Origin: Malus domestica
Lineage: Eukaryota > Streptophyta > Magnoliopsida > Rosales > Rosaceae
Reading direction: 5' to 3'
Length of the DNA: 64,000 nucleotides
NCBI RefSeq assembly: GCF_042453785.1
Contig: NC_091676.1
Location: 2,053,501-2,117,500 of the forward strand
Numbering within the stretch: the stretch's first letter is position 1; each line of letters begins with the position of its first letter. The notes beneath the pieces were generated by a model. The model did not search any database. It saw only the letters and a list, made by a program, of their open reading frames with translations, and was not told where the DNA came from. This document shows positions 23,069 through 33,762 of this stretch, piece after piece. Both the position numbers and the translations under genes were made by a program.

Positions 23069-26000
23069 TCTCGTGTACTTATTGTTGGCTCACAGCCAGG
23101 CTCCCTACTTATTTGCTGGAAAATGGAGTAAGCTTCTTCTGTTCTTCGAGCCTTTACCAAGTGGTGCAAGATTATGTCGTAAGTTCGGGCATTGGGACCG
23201 ATTACACATTTACTCATCTCATCCACCACCCTAAACGCATCCTGCATCTGCATCGACCAGCAGTAAGCCCCCACAAGAGCATTGTACGTGGGTGCCTCTG
23301 GTTCGAAACCACTGGCTTTGTTCAGCTCATAAAACTCAAGGGCTTCACTCAACCTCTTTCAGAACCCAACCCATTAATCAAAATGCAGAAGATATGAGGA
23401 GTAGCCTTGACATTCTTCGATTCCATCTCACGAAACAACTCAATCGCTTCATCGTACTTCTTCGCTTTACAATGTGCATTGATCAGAATAGCATATGTTG
23501 TTGTGCCTTGGTCCGTTCGTTAGTGCGGAAACGAGATTCAGATTACAACCTCACCAAAATCACACTCAGTTAAACAGAATAAAATACAAGAAATAAAGAC
23601 ACCGAGAAATTTACGAGGTTCGGCAAAAAATCCTGCCTACGTCCCCGAAGAGATATTGCTCTTCACTATGAGAATAACAGTACAAGTACACATGAGTTAA
23701 ATCAACATAACCCAATCCCAAATCCCTTGCACACCCACTCATAGAATTTTCCCAGTAGCCTCACTCTACCCCTCCCTTACACACCCACTCATAGAATTTT
23801 CCCAGTAGCCTCACTCTACCCCAAGAGTTCTTTCACTAGAATACTTTTCACTCTAGCTCTCTTGATTTTCTCTCACCCGTGCCCATGCTTTCCCATGGGA
23901 GAGCCGAATGCTCTCCCCCTTTAGATGCTCTCTGATGCCTTCTTAGGAGAGAGCCGAATGCTCTCTCTATCTCTCTCTCCACTTCGGCTCTTTGCAGTTA
24001 AATGGAAAGAAAATGAATCAACCTCTCCTTTTTTGCACAGACATAATGATGATGCATCATGCTCCCTTTGCCTTTTACTCAAAACCCAAAGCCACTTTCG
24101 TGGCATGCAAATGGGAAATCAATAAAAAGGCCAAAACAAAATAATCTCATGAAACATCATCATTGTCTTCCACTATTAGCCAAAATGAGATATGGACACA
24201 TTCGGTCACTATTCCGAAAGCATAACACACAAAGTCACTTAATTGTTAACAGCTCAAAATATGAGCCAATCACAACAATCTCCACCTTGGCGAATATACT
24301 GTGCAAAAATCCTTGCACCCATCACCAAAGTCCATTGGCCTTACGTACCAGCATACACATCCTGAATCAACCTCTTTGGTCCTGTTTCGATTCAGTCACT
24401 GCCAATGCATGTGCAGCTGCTGCAAGCTAAAAATCACCATTTAGCTTCAGACAGGATCTCGACACATCCTCGTCTCCTCCAGCAGGTTTTCCTCCTCTTC
24501 ATTGTTTGCAACCTGGAAACTCGTCAGCGCGCCCGTTTCCAGCAACAACCCATCGAGCCAGACAAAATTCCCACACTTCCTCCTACCTCAGGACCATCTC
24601 ATCACCTGTGAATCCCATAGCTCCACCTGCTGCAAAACCCCTGCAACACTCAAGACTAAACATCACCAGGAGAAGTGTTGCTTCGAGTACCTAGATGACA
24701 TACTCAAAGTCTTCCGCCACAAACTTGCTACAACCCGGCCTTGCACTTGTAGCACTGTGGACTCTTGCCTCCGGAACCAGATCTGAACCTGCTGTCTCTC
24801 TCAGATCCTCTTTCCAATTTTCTTCCACGATTCCAACCTTTAATAACTTAAGCAGTCTTGTGCCCACCATCATCCATGGTCTCCTTTGTGTATCATTCCA
24901 CACCAAAGAAGTTTGCACCTGCTCCAAACTTACTGTATTTTTCTATGCAGTAAAGTTTCACAAGGTTCTCGTACAAATCTGAAAGTGAGTTAAGAAGAAA
25001 GAGGCCTTTGGCTTCTTCCTCAACATCAACTTTCGCAGTTGATCTAAGCATCCCTGAACACGGCTTCCATTACTCTCCTTTACCAAGAGTAAAACAGCCC
25101 CTCCCATTAAACTGCTCAACTGACAATTCCATGGTGAACAACAAATCTGGACCTTCAACGAACCAAGCGTCCAACGATGCTCTGATACCAATTGTTGTGC
25201 CTTGGTCCGTTCGTTAGTGCGGAAACGAGATTCAGATTACAACCTCACCAAAATCACACTCAGTTAAACAGAATAAAATACAAGAAATAAAGACACCGAG
25301 AAATTTACGAGGTTCGGCAAAAAATCCTGCCTACGTCCCCGGAGAGATATTGCTCTTCACGATGAGAATAACAGTACAAGTACACATGAGTTAAATCAAC
25401 ATAACCCAATCCCAAATCCCTTGCACACCCACTCATAGAATTTTCTCAGTAGCCTCACTCTACCCCAAGAGTTCTTTCACTAGAATACTTTTCACTCTAG
25501 CTCTCTTGATTTTCTCTCACCATGCTTTCCCATGGGAGAGCCGAATGCTCTCTCCCTTTGGATGCTCTCTGATGCCTTCTTAGGAGAGAGCCGAATGCTC
25601 TCTCTATCTCTCTCTCCACTTCGGCTCTTTGCAGTTAAATGGAAAGAAAATGAATCAACCTCTCATTTTTTGCACAGACATAATGATGATGCATCATGCT
25701 CCATTTGCCTTTTACTCAAAACCCAAAGCCACTTTCGTAGCATGCAAATGGGAAATCAATAAAAAGGCCAAAACAAAAGAATCTAATGAAACATCATCAT
25801 TGTCTTCCACTATTAGCCAAAATGAGATATGGACACATTTGGTCACTATTCCGAAAGCATAACACACAAAGTCACTTAATTGTTAACAGCTCAAAATATG
25901 AGCCAATCACAACATATGTCACATCATCTGGATCGAAACCCTCGTCCCTCATTTCTCCATAAATCTCATTCAACCTCAAAAAGTTCTGTTCTTGGCCCCA

Positions 26001-26742
26001 TCCTTCCAATAAATCGTGTACGACTTGATATCGGGTTCAAACCTTCTCTTCTTCATTTTATCAAACACCTCCTGTGCTCTCTCAACCTGCCTCGACTTGC
26101 TCAGCGTATCAATCAGTCTATTGAAATCCGACCCTTCCACCTTCATTCCAAACTTCTCCATCTTCTCGAACGCATCAATGGCTTCCTTAACCTTCTTCGC
26201 CCTCGCATATCGCCGCGAATCAGCGCAAAAGTCTCTTTACTCAGCAGCCCTTTGATCTTCATGTCGTTCACCAATTCCCACACCATCTTGAACTGTTTGA
26301 TCTTACCCAGAGCTTCAATCAACGCATTGTAGCTCTCCGTGTTGTGCTTAAACCCTTTCCGCTTCTCCACCCACCGGAAGAACGAGAGCGCGAGGACGCC
26401 GGCGTTGCTGAACTTCTTCAAGACCGCCACCACAAGCGTCGGCGAGACGTCCACTGAAGCACCGTTGAGTAAGCTCTCGATTGGAGAACTAGAGCTGCTG
26501 GTGGATAGAAATTTGCAGATTTTATCAGCGCCTTCTGAGACTTTGGGGTTTTTGAGAAGTGGGGTTTTGTCACCGGCGTCATCCAGCACTCGGGTTTTTT
26601 CCAGACCGTCGTGGATTGCTCTGTGAAAACTACCAGCGCGAACACATAGGAACCCAGATGGATTTTGAGTAGGGAGTGTTGGATTGCGAGTGAAGTTTAT
26701 GGATAGTTTTGATACACGAGGGAAAATTCGAGAGAGATCCAT
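23065..26742 (-). pseudogene. P-class pentatricopeptide repeat (PPR) pseudogene, split by an LTR element
   Basis: Reading from ATG 26740-26742: a basic, Ser-rich mitochondrial-type presequence, then PPR motifs such as TESYNALIEALGKIKQFKMV and PEAPTYNALVGAYCWSMQMQ. The frame is lost by single-base deletions near 26215, 25985 and 23355. An LTR element (23499-25914) lies in the middle; its TATGT duplication lets the flanking PPR sequence be matched across it. The 3' end, including the last repeats, is missing at 23065, where it abuts the FLA pseudogene on the other strand. PPR proteins bind organellar RNA; this copy cannot. From memory it resembles At1g71060, whose neighbours are GT14 and EAF genes as here, so it probably decayed in place. 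Confidence 0.82.
23499..25914 (-). mobile_element. Non-autonomous Copia-type LTR element (LARD/TRIM-like)
   Basis: Two direct LTRs, 23499-24277 and 25193-25914, with TGTTGTG...CACAACA ends. The element reads on the minus strand: the primer site TGGTATCAGAGC (initiator tRNA-Met type) is at 25179-25190 beside the right LTR, and the purine tract AAGGTGGAGAT abuts the left one. Flanking TATGT at 23494-23498 and 25915-25919 is the target duplication. The interior of about 900 bp has no gag or pol frame. The LTRs differ at few positions, apart from a roughly 57-bp tandem duplication in the left LTR (around 23729-23830). It is therefore fairly recent and dependent on an autonomous relative. Confidence 0.9.
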
Positions 26743-27363
26743 TTTATTTTATTCTTATTACTTATAAAATGAACGATTTAGATTATGATATTTTAAAGTT
26801 AATACACATTACAAGTGATGGGTGAGTTCGAATCTCGTGGTTCTTAAATTCAAATATCATGAGTGGCGAGTTCGAAACCAGAGGGGGAGAGATTCACTAT
26901 GAATTTAGAACGAGATACAACAGATGAGAGGTGAAAGAATGAATTTGTGATCCAACATTCAAACATGTCCGAACATAATCCGAATCCGAAGTAGACATAC
27001 AATGGCAGCACAAAAAGAGGGAGAGCCTCTTATTAACCCAGTTACTCAAAAGCTACAAGTGGCAATACCATCGGTAACAGCCCGCCATGCTACGGTAAGT
27101 GGCAATACCGTCGGTAACAGCCCGCCATGCTACGGTAAGTGGCAATACCTCAAGCTAACTCACTATGTTTCTCCCTTCTACTCTGCCCCGACGCCCCGTT
27201 ATAAACAATAGTCAAGCATGAGACTGGAAGAACCCACAAAACGAAAAGTGTTCTTGGGGGCCAAAGAATATATCTCCGCGGTTGCCAGTCTCCTAAACTA
27301 ATCAAGTTTAGCTCACAGGAAAACCACACTGGGTATCTGGAGACATTTTCAGCACAGACATCG
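26743..27363. other. Spacer between PPR pseudogene and GT14 gene
   Basis: No gene. It holds a 40-bp tandem repeat at 27060-27149 and probably the 3' UTR of the GT14 gene next to 27364. A tRNA-like GAGTTCGAATCTC at about 26825-26837 may be a SINE relic. Confidence 0.5.
27060..27149. repeat. 40-bp tandem repeat, about 2.2 copies
   Basis: Two near-identical 40-base units (starting AGTGGCAATACCGTCGGTAA and containing CCCGCCATGCTACGGTA) plus a partial third, differing at one position. They lie about 215 bases downstream of the GT14 stop codon. Confidence 0.85.
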
Positions 27364-30300
27364 TCATTGGCATTGATTTGATTGTGCATTCCAGTCATCG
27401 AGAAGGTTAGTAATCGACTCTTCAAACTTCTTTGCTTGGGGCCCAGGCTTCAAGATATTGGCGTCACCCCAATGAGTGCAAGGATCCATCCACCAGCTTT
27501 TCCAGCCCGAGCACCATGCCCCCGGGGCAGCTCGATTTCTCCCACGCTTGAGGATCTTTTTATCGACCATGTCCATCACAGGGTCATCTTTCTCGAATTG
27601 TCGGGCAAAAGCAGCTCCGCTTTGAATCATTTGATCAAAATCCGAGGTGTTGAGGAAGTGGGGTTCCATTTTTGGGGGTGTGTCCCAGATCATGTATCTT
27701 AGATCACTGTTCACAGTTGTGTTCTTGTACTCTGGTGAATTGCATATAACTGAATGGAAATATCCTTCCTGCGACAATATCACATTTGTAAAGTACATGA
27801 GCAGGGTCCGGGGAAGGTTATCCCAACCAAGAATGCAAAATTCCAGAAATGATCTGCTCAGAGTGACCCATGGGGAACCTGCAAATCAGGAAAAAAAATA
27901 GTTTCTAATTAGCAGTTCAACATCTGGACAGCATATCGATATGGGTAATCTTATATAAATGTGTGTTAAGACTTTGCCTGTGAATACTTTAAAAGCATCA
28001 GGGGTTTTCCGCTTCTCTGTAGCATGAAAAATTTGGCTCCTTCTGGCTAGGTATGTTGCCGGATCAACTACTATTGGCTGGACCCTATGCAACCTACATC
28101 AAATATTAAAAACATGGGTTCAGGTTCAATCAGAAATATGTTGCCCCGAAAGCTAAAGAAAAATTAGCGAAAGGGTTTGCCTACTCTTTCCATCCAAGGT
28201 CACTAGTGTGATCAATAAAATTGAGATCTCTTCTGACAGATGAGAATACATGAGACAGATCTGAAAGTACAAAACAGAAGCAGAAGTGAATTAGTTGGTG
28301 TAATTTATCAAGAAAAACAACATAATGCAATCATTTATCGAAAAAAACAGCACAGTGAAATTAGAGTACATATTTCAACTTAAAAGAAATGCCTGAGAAT
28401 AAAGCTATAAGAATAGTAACAGTAACAAGAAATAAGTGAATTATCGTCTCCCTTGGACAGATAACCTTCACAGAATTGTCAAAGATGCACATGATGTGCA
28501 TTGTCACTGATTCACATTGTGAAATGTACCAAGGCAAGAAGCGGGCACAAAGTTGGTGGCCTGGACAACTTCATCGTAAAACATTAAAAGCATTGCCCTT
28601 GGTAAAATCTCTAAGCATTGCTAAGGGGGAGCAAGAAACTAAATCAAATGATTGTTTTTTAATCAGCGCCCCTTTTGGGTATGCAAGTACTAAGAGTCTT
28701 CTCACTACCAACCAGCAGACATCGTCTGGCTAGGTCTTGCCGGTATCACCAACAAGAAAAACGACCAAATGGAAATAGCAACTAACCATGGCTCTTGGCC
28801 CAGGTAACGTCCTAGGCGTAGCATTTTAATTCCTTTTATCTCCATATGTACTATCCGCGTAGATTGTATGCAACCTCGATGCAATTTTTCGTGTTCATTG
28901 GAAGAAGTGACAATAAATAGAATCCTTCAACCTAAGTATTCTTTATATGCTCTATTGCAGTTAGAACCAAGTATGAACAGGAAATGTCTTTAAGACCAAA
29001 AGACTGATATTCACTTTCATACACTTTCTACTTAAAAAAGAAGTTCTTTAGCATTTTCTGCAGTACAGATTATTAATGTTAAAACTCGGGCAATTACTAA
29101 AGATAATAAACCAATATCCAATCTTTCTGCATAAATAAAATCGTGACCAACTAAACTCCCCATAAAATCCCCAAAAAACTCTCTCATCACAAGTGAAATC
29201 AACTAGACTTTAATCAAATACATCAAATCAAACACTTGAAATACATCAAACCTCTCGAGTGAAATCCGAATAAGTGTTCTAGATATCTGTCCTGATACGT
29301 GTTTTCTTTTCGGGGATTTGTTTGTCAAGGATCTGGTCCCTGGATAATTGGGTTGTTTTTTGGCCTATACTAGCAGAAGCTTATACCCAATCAACAACAA
29401 CAAAGCCTTTTCCCACTAAGTGGGGTCGGCTATACCCAATCCATTAAAAAAAAGGACAGTCGACGAGAGCCACCTAAACGTTAGAACAATTTAGCTCAAA
29501 AGTCAACTTCAGAATGACAGCTGCAGAAGCCAAGAGGTTCAGCATAAGGAGCTGACATGACAAGATTAAGTTCACTAAATTTGGTGTTACCAGGTCAAAG
29601 AAACAGCATTCTATTCCTATGCCAAAACATCAAGTTTCTCAATACCCGGCACATCCGACATACCATTTTCCCAATTGTATACGAAAAATAATTGCAGTTG
29701 TTCCTATACAAGAATCAGTTAGGACATCTGGAGGAGGGGGATTTGAAGTATTGACTTTTCGCAGTTGCTCCAAACTGGGCTATGCCAGCCTCCCTCCTAT
29801 ACATAAATGGTTCTAGCAAAAATGGAAACTTTTCGCTTTAATTGAGACTACATATAAGTACTTCCCCAGAAAAACACTTTCCCCAACCCAAAGAGCCAGA
29901 TTCCTTCAGTCAATTTAAACAAAATATTCAATAATAAATGGAATTCCCCAACAAAATCCAATCTTTTTATAGACCATATTTATATTCCCAAGCAAGTTTA
30001 AGGAAAAATGGCCAATAAAACAAAGAGCATACCGTCCTGGGTGATAAGTGGATAATCCATGGCGCTCAAAGTGACGAACCAATCCCACCCACTATCAACC
30101 TTCAACAAAATCGCCGCCGCGCGCAACGTGGTGGCAATATTTGTGGACCCCATGTAAGTGATTCGATCAGGCTTGCCCACCACATCCACATTCCCAAACG
30201 CCTGAATTGCAGGCACAGCCTTGATAGCGGCGGCAAGGCGGCGGCGCTCTTCTTCAGATTCGTCAGCCGAAAGATGCAACAAGTATCGATTTCGGGGATG

Positions 30301-30516
30301 GTAGACGGCGAGCAGCAGCCGGAAGATCCGAGCCCTATCGCCGCGGCCGCCCCATATGTAGTAAGCGAAAGCGGGCGGGTAGTGAGAGCCGTGCTGGACA
30401 ATTGAAGGGAAGGGTTTGGGGGAGCTGAAGGCGGAGATGGAGGAGAGAAGGAGGAGAAGGAGAGAGAGGAATGTGGCTGAGAAGAGCGTTAGGAGCCATT
30501 TCTTCTCAGCTCCCAT
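27364..30516 (-). CDS. GLCAT14C: GT14 family beta-glucuronosyltransferase (GlcAT14-like)
   Basis: Four exons, 30033-30516, 28185-28260, 27978-28093 and 27364-27878, give 396 residues. The second and first introns are GT-AG; the third uses a GC donor (see findings). A type II membrane anchor (residues about 7-27, LLTLFSATFLSLLLLLLSS) is followed by a stem and the Core-2/I-branching fold: YYIWGGRGDRARIFRLLLAVY, LSAMDYPLITQDD, FKVFTGSPWV and a C-terminal WWMDPCTHWG region. Studied GlcAT14 enzymes add glucuronic acid to beta-1,6/1,3-galactan of arabinogalactan proteins in the Golgi. The start is the first ATG and opens directly into the anchor. The large first intron contains a 38-bp LINE insertion. 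It could be the At1g71070 orthologue rather than GlcAT14C; the family is certain, the member is not. Confidence 0.93.
29393..29430 (-). mobile_element. 38-bp truncated RTE LINE insertion with 11-bp target duplication
   Basis: The 38 bases are the reverse complement of the 3' end of the LINE at 50437-51057 (CCGACCCCACTTAGTGGGAA ... then GTTG repeats). TATACCCAATC flanks them at 29382-29392 and 29431-29441. It lies within intron 1 of the GT14 gene. Confidence 0.85.
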
Positions 30517-31138
30517 AATGGGTCGGTTATGTTGGCGGCTCAGCTGGTTGTTGGTGGCGGAGTTGGGGCATATGGGTCGGTTGCTGAGTCAAATAAGTGG
30601 AAATTGGGATGTGGGTTTTGATGGAATTAGGGTTTTCAGACGGATTTAGGTAATGGGTCGGTCAGGATCTTGCAAAAATGGTGGGGAAGCTGTTTGAAGA
30701 TTGGGTCTTTAAAGATTGAGCTGTAGAAAAAGTAACTGTCTTCAACTATTCGTTATGTGTTGGATCAACAACCGTAAATTTCAGCTCTTTCTCTCTCTAA
30801 CGCACACTTTCTCTCTCTAAAAAATTTGCTCTCTCTGGCTGTGTAACAGAGCTAGGGTTAGGGTTTCCAAGTTGGATTTTGTTGCAATGAAGAAGAAGAA
30901 GAAAGAGTTCATCGATTTTTTCCCTGCGGAATTTTTTGATTTGTTTGACATGATCTTATAAAAGTTTATGTTCACACTCTCTGTCTTTAATTTTAAATTT
31001 AATTTGTCGTGTGGCCCCAAATAATAAACTTTCGGGTTGAAAAACATCCCACGCTCGTCAAACGCGCGTGACCGCACGTTCCCTGACCATACTGGCGATT
31101 TGGCTACGTGTTTAAGGCGATTGGCATAGGAATTGAAT

Positions 31139-31326
31139 CCTCTCCGAGGCAAAGCTTCGGGATCTTCTTGTCCCAACAGCATAGGTAATTAAATTTTGAT
31201 CCAACTGATACAAATAGGAAGTATTTTAAAAATTATAATAATTGTAGTCATTGAATCAAAATTTAACGATCCGTGTTGTTAGGTCAGGAGGATCCCGAGC
31301 CTTTCCCTCGAAGAGGATCCAATTCC
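31139..31326. mobile_element. Long-TIR MITE, GGAATTGGATCC family
   Basis: A 188-bp foldback: GGAATTGAATCCTCTCCGAG on the left and its near reverse complement ending AGGATCCAATTCC on the right, with about 75 bp of pairing on each side. Related to the elements at 58172, 60638 and 60856. The flanks (ATTGGCATA and ATTGGAAGA) are only a weak target duplication. Confidence 0.65.
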
Positions 31327-32093
31327 ATTGGAAGATGGGGGCGGCGGGCCACTTTCGTTTTGAGAAATGTTTTAGTTTGCTGGGAATACATTTCAGTACG
31401 ACTTGGTGTATTGAATTAATTGTAGTATGATTCGACGTATTTAATTGTGTTTCCTGTTTACAAAAAAAAGATTTTGCTCATTTTTTCTCCTAGGTACAAA
31501 TTGTACATGAAAAATGCTAAGGAGCTCTTTATAAACTTCTGTCATTCCATCGTTTAACGTCAAACTCTTAACAACATTATAAATAATTGTGTAAGAAAAT
31601 ATAAAGTAGAAAAAATCTATAAAAACTCTTGACTTCTGTTAAGAGTTTCTTATTGTAAATAGCAAATTTGGTGGGTGGAAATAGAGATCTGCATATTGGG
31701 TGACGTGTGTGATGAGGTGATACGATTTTTCTTGTCAAAATAATGTGATGTATTGGGTTTTTCAAAGGCAGATTCAAGATTGGTGATTTATTGGGCCCAC
31801 AGATGGAGATGACTTAAGCATAATTGTTTTCTTTAAGTGCTATTTATAATTAGGGGCATTTTATGAAATTTTACGGATTAAGGAATGTCACGAGCAATTA
31901 AGAGTCATTGACAATAAAATATTTTTTTTATGATACAATAATAACACTAGTAAGTTAGGTTTTCAATTTTAAAACAAGACCAATAATGAATTTGAAGTTC
32001 AACAAGATGCCGTCATCGTATCATGCTTCTAGAAAAACAGCGAACCAACCTTTTGTAGGACTACCTGATTAAGATAACTCATAAATCCAATAA

Positions 32094-32901
32094 GAGCGCA
32101 TTTACTAATCCATAATCAAATTGAGAAGAAATGAATTGAGGAGGAATTTGATTGATGAGGAATTGAAATGAGGTGGAATCAGAATTAGATTCTTGTTGAA
32201 GTTGTTTAATACAACTGTCTGAAATCGGAGTATGAATGATGTTGAGTCTATATAAGTTGTTTATTAATTTACTTCAATTAGAATGAAAACTCAGTTGATT
32301 ACTATATTGCTCTTACATAAATAAATTATTTTCATACTAATTAATTAAATTAAATTCTTAATTAAATTTATATAATAATATTCATCTATATAAAAATATA
32401 TAAATAAGTTTTATTTATTTATTAAAAGAAGGTAGGAATGATGTTGAATCCATATAAGTTGTTTACTAATTCACTTCAATCGGAATGAAAACTAGGTTGA
32501 TTACTACATTGCCCTTACATAAATATATTATTTTCATACTAATTAATTGAATTAAATTTATATAATAAAATTCATCTATATAAAAATATATAAATAGGTT
32601 TTATTTATTTATTAAAAGATGGCATAATGAGTATCAAATGAAGGGCAATGTTGGGATAATAAGAAACAAGTGAGGGCATAATTGGTAAATAAATTTCATT
32701 CCGGATTCCTCAAGTCACAAGGAATTGAAATACCTCCCTTATGTAGGGAGTCCAATTCCTCCAAAATTAGGAGTTGGATTACTTAATGCTTGTGGACCCC
32801 ACATGTACTTTGATTCCCCAAGATTACGTAAACAAATGTGTATCCCGTAATCGGAATCCAATTCCGTAAATTGATTCTGATTACGGGTACGTAAACGTGC
32901 C
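32094..32901. mobile_element. MITE-like element with TAA flanks and internal duplication
   Basis: Left end GAGCGCATTTAC and right end GTAAACGTGCCA are imperfect inverted repeats. TAA occurs at both edges, suggesting a PIF/Harbinger-type element. Inside, a unit of about 195 bp (starting near 32232 and 32431, both with ATATAAGTTGTTTA) is tandemly duplicated. No transposase. Confidence 0.5.
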
Positions 32902-33207
32902 ATAAGAGTGTCTCAAAAGAACATGAAATCCAATGGTATCTATATATAAAGTCAATGGAAATTGTAAATAGTGATTTTGGTGTCACCAAGCTTTAACAAA
33001 AATATTTGGACAAAAATACCCCAAAGACAAAAAAACTTCAAAGGCATCACATAAGGCAGGAGTATTTTACCTCACAATAGGCTAACAATAATGTGATTTA
33101 ATTTCTATATATTTAAACACATTTAAAACATTTTAAGAGGCGTGTAATACCAACTATAAAAAAAACATTTCGCATACGGATAATAATGTGATTAAATTAA
33201 TTATCAA

Positions 33208-33300
33208 ATGATTGTTTTTTTTTTTAACAAACGATATTATCTACACTAAGAGGGAGTGGTATGAGCTTAGCCTCACAATAGCAATAATATGATTCAATCA
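33208..33300 (-). repeat. Partial SINE, minus orientation
   Basis: A T-run followed by AACAAACGATATTATCTACA, AGGGAGTGG and CCTCACAATAGCAATAATATG matches the 3' part and tail of the SINE family at 94-261. Its tRNA-like head is missing. A similar fragment (CCTCACAATAGGCTAACAAT) sits at about 33070. Confidence 0.55.
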
Positions 33301-33762
33301 ATTGTTTATTAAATACTATTTTCTCTATTCTTAATGTAAATTCTATAGAGACCAATTTTATTATGTGAATTCAGCTGTTTTAATTCGTTTAATATCTTGA
33401 CAATATTTCTCTATAAACATTGGCCAATAGGATGCCGCCATGCGTAAGGTAAAACCCTAACACTATGGCCAACCCCATCCCCTATAAATACCTCATATTC
33501 TACCAAATTTCATAAGCTTTCACTACACTAAAAAAGCCCTAAACACTTTATTCTCCTTTTACGTTGTAACCCATACAAGGTATCGGCTTATGACAAAACT
33601 TATGTGGCATCATTATCTAATCTCACAAAATATCAGCATGTACAAATAACAGTACGATTATCTTCTGTTTTTCTTCAAGCTCCGGTTGCCTGCGTAATCA
33701 TCCTTTGGGACTGTTGACTGTCTTCGACAAACTTTCCTGAAAGATTACAATTGCCCGACATC

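Larger units (their letters stand above)
30517..33762. other. Intergenic between GT14 and EAF genes
   Basis: Begins with the promoter of the minus-strand GT14 gene. It contains a long-TIR MITE (31139-31326), a larger MITE-like element (about 32094-32901) with a 190-bp internal duplication, and a partial SINE (33208-33300). A TATA-like CTATAAATA at about 33482 has no gene that I recognise next to it. The end nearest 33763 should be the EAF 3' UTR. Confidence 0.5.

Noticed and set aside
28476-28733. Plus-strand 85-codon frame
   Set aside because: Falls inside intron 1 of the GT14 gene and lacks any domain.
30817-31182. Minus-strand 121-codon open frame near the GT14 promoter
   Set aside because: It has no recognisable domain, includes long low-complexity Phe and Leu runs and overlaps the MITE at 31139-31326.
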